64,000 nucleotides of DNA from Myxococcales bacterium. GTDB taxonomy: Bacteria; Myxococcota_A; UBA9160; UBA4427. The position numbers and the translations under genes are program-made. The DNA is taken from the NCBI GenBank assembly GCA_014240165.1, contig JAAZXM010000001.1, positions 62,001 to 126,000 of the forward strand. Direction: 5' to 3'. Position 1 is the stretch's first letter. Each line of letters starts with the position of its first letter. The notes under the pieces are model-generated. The model ran no database searches and was not told where the DNA came from. It was given only the letters and a program-made list of their open reading frames with translations. Positions 26,498 through 34,754 of this stretch are shown here, piece after piece.

Positions 26498-27265
26498 CTA
26501 CGCTCCCCCCCTCGGAAGAATCAAACCCTTGGCCCAATCCACCACTGCCCCCAACTTGGCCTGGTTCACTGCGGCCGCGGGATCAACGTTCTTGGGGCAG
26601 ACCTCGCTGCACTCGTTGGCGAACGAGCAGGAGAAGACCGTGCCCTCCCCTCGAAAAATCGCGTTGCGCTGCCCGTCGCCTTCGTCCCGGGTATCGAGGT
26701 TGTAGCGATGACCGAGGGCAATGGCGGCCGGGCCGATGAACTCGGGCTCGTTGGCAATCACCGGGCACGCGGCGTAACAGAGCAGGCAATTGATGCACAT
26801 GCTGAATTGCTTGAAGCTGGCCAATTGCGCCGGGCTTTGGCTGAACGTCCCTTTTTCGCTCAGGTTCTCCATGTCCTCGGCACGCTCCTTGGCGCGCACG
26901 ATCCAGGGTTTCACCTTGCGGAATTTTTCCATGAAGCCGTCCATATCGACGACCAGGTCTCGCACGATGGGGAAATTTGCCAGGGGCTCGATCTTCAGCT
27001 TCGAGTCGTAATCGCTCAGCGCTGTTTTGCAGGTGAGCTTCGGCTCGCCGTTGAGCATCATTCCGCAGCTGCCACAGACCGCCATGCGGCAGGACCAACG
27101 ATGCGAAAGGCTCGGATCGACCTCGTCCTTGATGTAGTTGATCGCATCGAGAACTTTCCAATCGTCCTGCACCTGGATCTCGTATTCCTGGGTTTTCGGA
27201 ACTTCGTCGCGATCGGGATCGAAGCGGGTGATTTCGATTGTGAGAGTTCGGGCTTCTTCGGCCAT
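26498..27265 (-). CDS. frdB: Fumarate reductase/succinate dehydrogenase iron-sulfur subunit
   Basis: 255-residue electron-transfer subunit. The [2Fe-2S] ligands are Cys59, 64, 67 and 79 (SCRMAVCGSCGM plus LTCK). The [4Fe-4S]/[3Fe-4S] ligands are Cys157, 160, 163, 167 and 213, 219, 223 (CINCLLCYAACPV; CSFANECSEVCPK). This spacing matches E. coli FrdB closely. Its ATG overlaps the frdA stop (TGATG). It transfers electrons between FAD and the membrane quinone site. Confidence 0.95.
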   Translation of the reverse strand: MAEEARTLTIEITRFDPDRDEVPKTQEYEIQVQDDWKVLDAINYIKDEVDPSLSHRWSCRMAVCGSCGMMLNGEPKLTCKTALSDYDSKLKIEPLANFPIVRDLVVDMDGFMEKFRKVKPWIVRAKERAEDMENLSEKGTFSQSPAQLASFKQFSMCINCLLCYAACPVIANEPEFIGPAAIALGHRYNLDTRDEGDGQRNAIFRGEGTVFSCSFANECSEVCPKNVDPAAAVNQAKLGAVVDWAKGLILPRGGA

Positions 27266-28983
27266 CAATACTTCCGCTCCTGGGGCTCCCAATGTCCCAA
27301 ATTGACGTCCTTGCGATCGAGGCGGGGGCCATCTTCGGTGCGATGGGCAAGGGTGTGATAGAGGAAATTCTGATCATCCCGGGTCGGGTAGTCCCGGCAG
27401 GTATGGGCTCCTCGCGATTCCTTGCGATGGAGTGCGCTCACCGCCAACGCCTCGGCCAACTCGACCATGTTGAGCAATTCCAGCGCCGAGATGACCTCTG
27501 TATTGAAAACCTTGCTCGTATCCTTCAAATGAAGGTCAGCCGCTCGCTGGCGAATCGATCGCGTCGCGTCAGCCGCAACCGCCATGGTGCCCTGCTCGCG
27601 GTAAACTCCGCAGCCAGCCTCCAGGGCCGAGTTCATCTCGACACGGAGCGAGGAGATCTGCTCCGAGCCCTTGCCATTGCCCCGCAAGGCCTCCACCCGC
27701 GCCGCCTCTTCCTCGGCCTGGGCCACGAGCCTGGCCTGGTCGCCGTCCGCGGACCCGCGCGCGAAATCCATCGCGTTGCGGCCGGCCACGGCGCCAAAGA
27801 CCAGGCATTCGGTCAGGGAATTCGATCCCAAGCGATTGGCCCCGTTGAGAGAGCCGCAAGCCACCTCTCCGGCCGCGTAAAGCCCGGGCAAGGGCGTCGC
27901 CGCCGTGATGTCCGTATCCACCCCGCCCATCATGTAATGAACCACCGGGCGAATGGGGATGTACTCATGAACCGGATCCACCCCGATATAGGTGCGCGCC
28001 AACTCGCGAACGAAGGGGAGTTTCGCGTCGATATGCTCTTCGCCAAGGTGCCGGAGATCCACCGCGCAGTAATTTCCGTAGCGGTTCTCGAAACCCCGGC
28101 CCGCTTCGAACTCCTGGATGATCGCCCGGGAGACCATGTCGCGAGGACCGAGTTCGGCCTTATCTCCCACCCCGTAGTCGTATTCCACGAGGAAGCGTTC
28201 ATCCTTGTTATTTCGCAGGTAGCCGCCCTCACCCCGCGCGGCCTCGGTAATCAGGATCCCTGTACCGGGTAGGCCCGTCGGATGGTATTGGACGAATTCC
28301 ATGTCCTTGAGCGGAACCCCGGCACGGTAGGCGAGCGCCATGCCGTCGCCGGTCTTGATCGTGCCATTCGTCGTAAAGGGAAAAATCTTCCCCGCACCGC
28401 CCGTAGCCAGGATGACGGCGCGGCCGAGAATCGCGTGAAACTCACCCGTGCGGATCTCGAGCGCGGCAACACCCTGACAGACACCGTCCTCCACCAGAAG
28501 CTTGGTCACGAAGAACTCGTCGTAGCGAACGATATTCGGGAAACGCATCGAGTGCTGAAAGAGCGAGTGGAGCATATGGAAGCCGACCTTGTCGGTGGCG
28601 TACCAGGTGCGCTTGGTCGTCATGCCCCCGAAAGCTCGGGTCGAAACGCTGCCATCGTCGTTCCGGCTCCAGGGGCAGCCCCAATTTTCCAGCAGCGCGA
28701 GTTCCCGGGGAGCATCCTCGACGAAATACTGGATGACGTCCTGGTCACCCAGGAAATCGGAGCCCTTGACGGTATCGAAGCCATGAAGTTCGAGGCTGTC
28801 GTCTTCCCGGGCGATGGCCGCAGCGCCGCCCTCGGCGGAAACTGTATGGCTCCGCATGGGATAGACCTTGGAAACGAGGGCCACCGATGCGTCGGGATTC
28901 GCCTCTGCGGCCTGGATCGCGGCGCGAAGGCCCGCTGCGCCGCCGCCCACGATGACGATGTCGTGCCTGGATGACTGGACCAA
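27265..28983 (-). CDS. frdA: Fumarate reductase/succinate dehydrogenase flavoprotein subunit
   Basis: 572-residue flavoprotein catalysing fumarate/succinate interconversion. It has the dinucleotide motif VGGGAAGLRAA at the N-terminus, the FAD-linking histidine in MRSHTVSAEGG (His46), and active-site segments QYHPTGLPGTG, HYMMGGVDTD and GANRLGSNSLTE. The N-terminal 150 residues resemble E. coli FrdA more than SdhA (SKVYPMRSHTV, WGCPWSR, DKVGFHMLH). It starts with TTG, preceded by GAGGA at suitable spacing; no in-frame ATG is near. First gene of frdABCD. In an organism with sucA it may run as either enzyme. Confidence 0.95.
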   Translation of the reverse strand: MVQSSRHDIVIVGGGAAGLRAAIQAAEANPDASVALVSKVYPMRSHTVSAEGGAAAIAREDDSLELHGFDTVKGSDFLGDQDVIQYFVEDAPRELALLENWGCPWSRNDDGSVSTRAFGGMTTKRTWYATDKVGFHMLHSLFQHSMRFPNIVRYDEFFVTKLLVEDGVCQGVAALEIRTGEFHAILGRAVILATGGAGKIFPFTTNGTIKTGDGMALAYRAGVPLKDMEFVQYHPTGLPGTGILITEAARGEGGYLRNNKDERFLVEYDYGVGDKAELGPRDMVSRAIIQEFEAGRGFENRYGNYCAVDLRHLGEEHIDAKLPFVRELARTYIGVDPVHEYIPIRPVVHYMMGGVDTDITAATPLPGLYAAGEVACGSLNGANRLGSNSLTECLVFGAVAGRNAMDFARGSADGDQARLVAQAEEEAARVEALRGNGKGSEQISSLRVEMNSALEAGCGVYREQGTMAVAADATRSIRQRAADLHLKDTSKVFNTEVISALELLNMVELAEALAVSALHRKESRGAHTCRDYPTRDDQNFLYHTLAHRTEDGPRLDRKDVNLGHWEPQERKY

Positions 28984-29285
28984 GAAAATCCTCGAGACGA
29001 TGAACGAATGAAGTCGATGGCGCGGACCGGAGCAAGGCCACCGGCAAAGCGCGCAGGAGGTTTAACGAATCGACGCCTTCGCCGAAAGATGAACGAACCA
29101 GGGATTCGTCCAATTCCCTGGGGAACAGCGGCCCCGGACGGACGACCGTATAGGGAAGAGCCGGCGACGGGCCCGGTTTTGGGGGCTGTGACCTGATCTG
29201 TCCCACGCCCCCCCGACCCTCGGGCCGAAGATCACCTCGCCAAGCCGGTGCGAGGACCCCACCCGGCGATCAAGGAGTCGAAACC
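28984..29285. promoter_or_regulatory. Divergent intergenic region with inverted repeat
   Basis: This 302-base spacer separates frdA (leftward) from the small-protein gene (rightward), so it must hold both promoters. It contains an inverted repeat, CCAGGGA (29098-29104) / TCCCTGG (29115-29121), extendable by two pairs with one bulged T; this is a possible operator. A ribosome-binding site AAGGAG lies at 29272-29277. No convincing -35/-10 pair was found on either strand. Confidence 0.45.
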
Positions 29286-29492
29286 ATGGACCGCAAACCC
29301 GCATCCGCAACCTCACCCGCAACCTCGCGAGAAATCACCCCTGGCCGATCCGCCAGCGAAGCGAGCGAGGAAATCAGCGAAACCCGCTCGACCGGATTCG
29401 GCCCCCAGAGCCAAGCGGCCCTGGAGAGCCTCGTTGCCTATTTGACCGTTCTCCTCATCGGCCTCCTCACGGCCGCCACCGCACCGATCTGA
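29286..29492 (+). CDS. Small hypothetical protein with C-terminal membrane helix
   Basis: 68-residue predicted protein. The first 45 residues are polar and Ser/Thr/Glu-rich without recognisable fold. The last 20 (LVAYLTVLLIGLLTAATAPI) form one hydrophobic helix ending at the stop codon, so the product looks tail-anchored. AAGGAG eight bases before the ATG is among the best ribosome-binding sites in the window. No homologue is recognised. It is upstream of the purine/pyrimidine repeat and the NYN-domain gene, in the same direction. Confidence 0.55.
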   Translation: MDRKPASATSPATSREITPGRSASEASEEISETRSTGFGPQSQAALESLVAYLTVLLIGLLTAATAPI

Positions 29493-29850
29493 CCCTGCTT
29501 CTCGCTCTTCCTCTTTCGCTCTCTCTTTCGCTCTCTCCTTCCCTCTCTCTCCTCTCTCCTCTTTCCCTCTCTCTCCCTCTCTCCTCTTTCCCTCTTTCCT
29601 CTTTCGCTCCGAGCAGTATCCACTCTCTGAACAGCGCTCTCAGCCGGCGGGCGGAGCCCATGGGCCCCCAGTAAGCTGCCTCCATGCCTGCTCCTCCCAG
29701 CCGCCCGCCGGTTCGAAGCCCGTTGCCGGGCCCGTTCCGAGAGCCGAGCACAGAGGCTGAGGAGAGATTTGAGAAGAGCGGTAAGGAGAGAGGGAGAGAG
29801 AGAGGGAGAGAGAGAGGGCGAGGTAAGGAGAGCGGTACGGAGAGAATTGC
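29493..29850. repeat. Pyrimidine tract and purine tract forming a long inverted repeat
   Basis: Positions 29493-29609 are almost pure C/T on the plus strand, with recurring CTCTTTCGCTCT and CTCTCCTCTTTCCCTCT units. Positions 29752-29850 are almost pure A/G. A perfect 19-base inverted repeat joins them (29567-29585 with 29784-29802). Inside lies a second exact 11-base pair, CCGGCGGGCGG (29644-29654) with CCGCCCGCCGG (29701-29711). RNA across this region could fold into a long two-part hairpin. Confidence 0.9.
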
Positions 29851-29851
29851 G

Positions 29852-30352
29852 GTGAGCGTTGATCAGCGAAGCAGCCTCCGGGCCGACGAGGCTTCCCAAG
29901 GCGAATCCGAGAGCCCGAGGCCCGGCATCTGGCTCATCGACGGCTACAACGTGCTCCACACCGTGTTGCTGGGCGGCCAGGTTCGTACCGGCGACAAGGC
30001 GTGGCGCCAAGCCTCCCGGGAACGTTTGATCGAGCAGATCCGCTGTTTCGAGGCGCTCGGCCCGGAACCGCCCGAAGCCCCGCAGCCCCGGGAGAAGCGG
30101 CCCGGAACCGCCGTAATCGTCTTCGACGGCCAGAGGCCGGCGCACGATGACGATGAAGAGGCCGCGCTGCGTATCGTCTTTGCCCCCTCGGCCGACGACT
30201 GGATCGTGCGGCGGGTGCGCCACGCGGCGCGGCCCAGCGACTTTGCAGTGGTCTCGGCGGATCGCCAGCTCACGGGACGCTGCCGCCATGCCGGGGCCCA
30301 GGTGGTCAATCCCCGGGATTTCATGGCCCGGTGTCCGCTGCCCTCCCCCTGA
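29852..30352 (+). CDS. NYN/PIN-like RNase domain protein (YacP-type)
   Basis: 166 residues with the start chosen here. The fold is NYN (PIN-like RNase): IWLIDGYNVLH carries the first acidic residue, AVIVFDGQR the second, FAPSADDWIVRRVR the third, and FAVVSADRQLTGRCRHAGAQVV the fourth region. Relatives cleave mRNA or tRNA-like substrates; the target here is unknown. The frame is open back to an ATG at 29684, but that leader is encoded by the purine repeat (KERGRERGRERGRG) and has no ribosome-binding site. The GTG at 29852 is preceded by GGAGAGA. The gene may be autoregulated through the adjoining inverted repeat. Confidence 0.8.
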   Translation: MSVDQRSSLRADEASQGESESPRPGIWLIDGYNVLHTVLLGGQVRTGDKAWRQASRERLIEQIRCFEALGPEPPEAPQPREKRPGTAVIVFDGQRPAHDDDEEAALRIVFAPSADDWIVRRVRHAARPSDFAVVSADRQLTGRCRHAGAQVVNPRDFMARCPLPSP

Positions 30353-30370
30353 ACCGAGGGAGACGCCGAC

Positions 30371-31375
30371 TCAGGGCGCTGCTTCCCGAGCGGCCGGGTT
30401 GGCGCACTCGGGCAGCGCGCGCCCCTCGAGACCCGCCACCAGGTTCTCCACCGCGAGATCCGCCATGCGAACCCGGGTGCGGACGCTGGCGCTCCCGATA
30501 TGCGGCATCAGCACCGCGTTGGGAAAGGCGAGCAGGGGGTGGTCGGCCGAGAGGGGCTCCTGTGCGTATACGTCCAGCCCCACTGCGCCCAATTGCCCGG
30601 AGCGCAGCGCGTCCACAAGGGCCTCCTCGTCCACGATCCCGCCCCGGGCGGTGTTGACCAGAACTGCGCCGGGTTTCATCGCGGCAAGCGCCCGCGCATC
30701 CATGAGTCCCCGGGTCTCGGCCACAAGCGCCACGTGAAGGCTCACGAAATCCGATTCCGCCAGCAGGGCATCGAAGGCCACGGCGCGGACGCCGGGCACC
30801 GCTCGCCCCGACCGCGACCAACCGAGCACCTCCATCCCAAAGCCCGCCGCCCGCCGGGCCACGGCCTGGCCGATCGGCCCCAGGCCCACGATGCCCAGGG
30901 TGGCGCCGTGGAGATCCTGACCCACGAAGGCATCGATCTCCCACTGACTCTCGGCCCAGGCGCCCGCGCGCAAATACGCCCCGGCCTCGCCCATTCGGCG
31001 AGCCGCGGCCAGGAGAAGCGCGAAAGCAAGATCGGCAGTGGTTTCGGTGAGTACACCGGGTGTATTTCCCACCAATATTCCTCGTCGGGTCGCCGCGGCG
31101 AGGTCGATATGGTCGATTCCAACCGAAAAGCTCGAAACCACCCTGAGCTGAGGGCAGGCGGCCATCAGCGCCTCATCGACGGGGTCGGTGAGCATGCAGA
31201 GCCAACCGTCCGCCGCCCCGAGCGCCGCCTCGAGCTCTTCACGGTCCGGGCGCCGGGCGAGCGACCAGATTTCGCACTCCGCACGGGCGCGGAGCGGGGA
31301 GAGCAGGTCGCGACCCGCCCGCTCCGAAAGGCCCTCCATGGCATCGCTGATGAAGACCCGGGGTTGATTGCTCAT
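30371..31375 (-). CDS. D-isomer-specific 2-hydroxyacid dehydrogenase
   Basis: 334-residue NAD(P)H-dependent enzyme of the glyoxylate/hydroxypyruvate reductase type. The nucleotide motif GIVGLGPIGQAVA is followed by catalytic Arg in VNTARGGIVDEEAL, Glu in VGLDVYAQEP and His in LMPHIGSAS. The N-terminal SSFSVGIDHID contacts the substrate carboxylate. The start at 31375 has a perfect GGAGG five bases upstream; the ATG at 31387 sits inside that region. It is divergent from the RND transporter gene. Exact 2-keto acid substrate uncertain. Confidence 0.92.
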   Translation of the reverse strand: MSNQPRVFISDAMEGLSERAGRDLLSPLRARAECEIWSLARRPDREELEAALGAADGWLCMLTDPVDEALMAACPQLRVVSSFSVGIDHIDLAAATRRGILVGNTPGVLTETTADLAFALLLAAARRMGEAGAYLRAGAWAESQWEIDAFVGQDLHGATLGIVGLGPIGQAVARRAAGFGMEVLGWSRSGRAVPGVRAVAFDALLAESDFVSLHVALVAETRGLMDARALAAMKPGAVLVNTARGGIVDEEALVDALRSGQLGAVGLDVYAQEPLSADHPLLAFPNAVLMPHIGSASVRTRVRMADLAVENLVAGLEGRALPECANPAAREAAP

Positions 31376-31679
31376 CTTGACCTCCATCCCACTTCGGATC
31401 GCGCCCGATGAGGGCTGGGAATCCCGTGCCCCCCCCCCGGCGGGAAAGCTACTGGAGAATCCCCCGAGTATCGCCTTGACCTCGGGGGCGATTCAAATAG
31501 TGTACGGGCTCTGCTGAGAAGCTTGTCCTCCCGGCGCTCTGAATCAGATCGGCTCGGATGGGTCGATCAGTGCACCGAGCGGGGCGGGAGCTGAGCGGGG
31601 CCTTCCCGACGCTCAGCGCGATTTTCGCTCGAGGCGGTAATGCCGCTTTCGAAATGGGCGACCCAGCCAGGAAAGATCG
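31376..31679. promoter_or_regulatory. Divergent spacer with palindromic promoter for the RND gene
   Basis: A 12-base-pair imperfect palindrome spans 31457-31494: GAATCCCCCGAG pairs with CTCGGGGG-CG-ATTC (two-base bulge; inner 8 bases exact). Its loop holds TTGACC (31476-31481), which with TAGTGT (31498-31503, 16-base spacer) forms a weak sigma-70-like promoter pointing right. The arrangement is that of an operator over a -35 box. A run of C precedes it. The promoter call is tentative; the palindrome is clear. Confidence 0.5.
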
Positions 31680-34600
31680 ATGAGCGAAAACCGCGCCGAA
31701 AAATCCGCCACCCTGATTTTTGCCGAGGCCGTGGTCCGTTGGCGGTTCCCGATTCTCGTCGCGCTGATTATTTCCACCGCCTTCTTCTTCTTCCCGATCC
31801 TGAACGCGATTCTCCTGACCGTCGACAAGGGCTGGAAGGATCTGCCCGCCATCAATGTCGATACCCAGGCCCGTGACCAATGGCCTGATCATCCCTTCAT
31901 CAGCGCTCAGGATAAATTCGCCAACAAATTCGGAGGGTCGTCTTCCATCGCGATCGCGGTCGTGGTGGAGGAGGGAACGATCTTTACCCCGGACAACCTC
32001 GCGCGCATCAACCGCATCACCCACCGACTCGATGGCCGTGGCTACAACAGCCGCGCGGACGAGCGGGATGAACTGCGGGATGAATTGGAGGAATTGGAAA
32101 CGCCTCCCGCGAAGATCCAAAAGATGTTGGACGCCGCGTTCCCCCCCTACCCCGTGAACCACTATCAAATCCGTTCGGTCACGGCGAACAACACACGCGT
32201 CATCCAGGTCGAAGCAGCGGGCGATATCGAAACGACTGTTTTGATGTCGAAGGTTCCCGAGACCCAGGAAGAAGCCGATATCATCGGAGAGCGGGTCAGG
32301 CAGAACCCGCCCTTCATCTACGGCCGCCTTGTTTCCCTGGATGAAAAGGGCGCCTTGATTACTGCGGGCTTCGTCACCGATCGGCTGAATAGTCGAGAAA
32401 CCTTCATCGCGGTTTTCGATCACGTGCAGCAGATCAAACTCGATGAAGAAACCGAGAACGTCAAAGTCTACATCTCGGGCTACCCGATCCTCGTGGGCTG
32501 GATCCTGCTACACGCCTTCGAGATCACGCTCTTCCTCGTGCTCACCGTTGTCATGATCTTCGTGCTTCTTTGGGCCTATTTCCGTCGCTGGCATGGAGTT
32601 TTGATTCCCGCCGTGGCGGCCATGGCAACATCGATTTGGGGCCTTGGCTTTACCGGATGGATGGGAATCACCTTTGACCCGTTGATTCTCGTGATCCCAA
32701 CCATCATCACTGCGCGCGCCGTGTCTCATACGGTGCAGATGGCCGAGCGCTTCTTCGAAGATTATGAAATCCTGCTTCCCGCCATCGGGGATCCCGAGAC
32801 CGCCAAGAAGGAAGCTGCGACGGTCGCCATGAGCGAATTGATCGTACCCGGCACCCTGGGCATCGTGACGGACGTGGCGGGCCTGCTCGTCATCCTCGTC
32901 ACCTCGATCCCCCAAATGCGCGACCTGGGCATCTTTGGGGCGTTTTGGGTTTCCTCCATCATCATTACGGTGGAGATCCTGCATCCGGTGCTGATCTGTT
33001 ATCTCCCTGCCCCCAAGGAGCACGAACACTTCCTGCCGGCCTTCATGGTGCGCTTCACAACCTTCCTCGGGGACATCACCACCCACCCCACCTGGAAATA
33101 TGTGATTGCCGGGGGCACCGTCGTTCTACTCATCGCCTCCACCTATATCACGCTGATGTATTCGCAGATCGGGGAAGCCAAGCCAGGAACGCCCTTGCTC
33201 TTCCCTGATCACGAATGGAATGTCGCGACGGCGGAAATCGCTGAACGCTTTGGCGGAGTCGACTCCATCGTGGTCTATCTCGAGGGAGATAAGGAAAAAG
33301 CCAGCGGCGACGCGCTTCCAATTCTGCGAATGGCGGAGTTCGAGCGTTGGATGGGCATGTACACGCCCCTGGGAGCGACCTTCTCCATCGTGCCAATTCT
33401 GCGCACAGCCTGGTCGATGAATCATTACGGCGACCCAAAATGGAGCTTCGTCTCCGATGACCAGGCGGTCGTGCGCCAGCAGATCTACCAGATGCGGACG
33501 AATGGAGCGCCCGGGGCCATGGACCCCTACCTCACGCCCGAGGGCAAGGATTCGAATATCTCCTTCTTCTATCGCGATCATAAGGGCGAAACGATTCGCC
33601 GCACCGTGATCGCAGCCGAGGAATTCATTCGGCGAAATCCGATTGGCCAGGTCATCGTTCGCCTCGAAAAGGATCGAGCCGGGCCCGAGGACGGCTTCTT
33701 TACGCGCAACGCTCTGATAGACAAATGGTATTACATGCTCGGCCCCCTCCTCCCCGACCGCCACCATGAACTCGACGTTCAAGTGCGCGCAGAGGATGGC
33801 ACTTACCTATCCCAAGATGTGCAGGAATTCGTCAGCGTCGAAGCACTGCCCGAATGGATCCACGAATTTCGTGATGGTTCCATCGAGGACTACGAAGACA
33901 GGCTCGATTCCCTGGAGGAGGGCGAGTTCTTCACCTGGCCGGAATCCCTTGCGAATTGGCAGCTCGAGGATGTCGACTATTACTGGGAGAACGAGGAATT
34001 TGGCGTTCGGGCGGTGGCCACGAATACCACCAACCTGATCGTCGAAGACACCAGGGCCGTTGACGGCATCCCCGCCTACCAGCAAACCAATTCATGGACG
34101 CGAGGAGTCCAATTCGTCATGGCCGGGGGGTTGATGGGCATACTCGCAGCCATCGATGACGAAGTGGAGCGCAGCCACGTCGCCAATATCGTGCTGATCT
34201 TCCTGGTCATCTTTACCCTGCACTCCATCACCTATCAATCGGTGCCCAGCGGGTTCATCATTCTTCTGCAGATCGCCACGGCCACGATGCTTTCCCTGGC
34301 CTATATGGCCATGGCGGGCATGGGGCTGAATATCAATACCCTGCCCGTTCAATCCGTGGGGGTCGGGATAGGCGTGGACTACGCGATCTATATTGTCGAC
34401 CGGATTCGACACGAGGTCGCCGATACGGCGGATATCGACGAAGCGGTGCGCCGGGCGATTCGCACCACGGGGATGGCCGTATCCTTTACGGCGAGCACCA
34501 TCGTGGGCGGTATCGTTCTCTGGACTTTTTCGAGCCTGCGCTTCCAGGCGGACATGGCCAAGATGCTCTGCATCTTGATGGTCATCAACATGTTCGGTGC

Positions 34601-34733
34601 GCTGACAGTGGTTCCTGCCTTCTACTCGGTATTCAGGCCCAAGGTTGCCACGGCCCTGCTGACCGAAGATCAGATCGACGCGATCCACCGCCAGAAGGAA
34701 ATGGAACTCAAGAAGGGGCTGCACGAGGCTTGA
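31680..34733 (+). CDS. RND superfamily (MMPL/HAE3-like) transporter
   Basis: 1017-residue inner-membrane transporter. It has one N-terminal helix (residues 20-45), a periplasmic domain (about 50-260), a first membrane bundle (about 270-480), a second periplasmic domain (about 500-800) and a second bundle (about 810-980). The second half has the proton-relay-like GVGIGVDYAIYIVDRI. The matching site of the first half is ITARAVSHTVQMAERF without the aspartate, as in the HAE3-like group. Members export lipids or hydrophobic compounds. ATG preceded by CAGGAAAG. No membrane-fusion or outer-membrane partner is adjacent. Confidence 0.92.
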   Translation: MSENRAEKSATLIFAEAVVRWRFPILVALIISTAFFFFPILNAILLTVDKGWKDLPAINVDTQARDQWPDHPFISAQDKFANKFGGSSSIAIAVVVEEGTIFTPDNLARINRITHRLDGRGYNSRADERDELRDELEELETPPAKIQKMLDAAFPPYPVNHYQIRSVTANNTRVIQVEAAGDIETTVLMSKVPETQEEADIIGERVRQNPPFIYGRLVSLDEKGALITAGFVTDRLNSRETFIAVFDHVQQIKLDEETENVKVYISGYPILVGWILLHAFEITLFLVLTVVMIFVLLWAYFRRWHGVLIPAVAAMATSIWGLGFTGWMGITFDPLILVIPTIITARAVSHTVQMAERFFEDYEILLPAIGDPETAKKEAATVAMSELIVPGTLGIVTDVAGLLVILVTSIPQMRDLGIFGAFWVSSIIITVEILHPVLICYLPAPKEHEHFLPAFMVRFTTFLGDITTHPTWKYVIAGGTVVLLIASTYITLMYSQIGEAKPGTPLLFPDHEWNVATAEIAERFGGVDSIVVYLEGDKEKASGDALPILRMAEFERWMGMYTPLGATFSIVPILRTAWSMNHYGDPKWSFVSDDQAVVRQQIYQMRTNGAPGAMDPYLTPEGKDSNISFFYRDHKGETIRRTVIAAEEFIRRNPIGQVIVRLEKDRAGPEDGFFTRNALIDKWYYMLGPLLPDRHHELDVQVRAEDGTYLSQDVQEFVSVEALPEWIHEFRDGSIEDYEDRLDSLEEGEFFTWPESLANWQLEDVDYYWENEEFGVRAVATNTTNLIVEDTRAVDGIPAYQQTNSWTRGVQFVMAGGLMGILAAIDDEVERSHVANIVLIFLVIFTLHSITYQSVPSGFIILLQIATATMLSLAYMAMAGMGLNINTLPVQSVGVGIGVDYAIYIVDRIRHEVADTADIDEAVRRAIRTTGMAVSFTASTIVGGIVLWTFSSLRFQADMAKMLCILMVINMFGALTVVPAFYSVFRPKVATALLTEDQIDAIHRQKEMELKKGLHEA

Positions 34734-34754
34734 AGCCCGTGCATGAGAAGACGG

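Noticed and set aside
29186-29200. ACCTGATCTG resembling the core of a TPP riboswitch
   Set aside because: The required CTGAGA and GGGTGC elements and pairing are absent, and the downstream gene is not thiamine-related.
31449-32423. Long minus-strand frame (324 codons) opposite the RND gene start
   Set aside because: It lies antisense to a clear transporter gene and to its promoter palindrome, with no recognisable domain.
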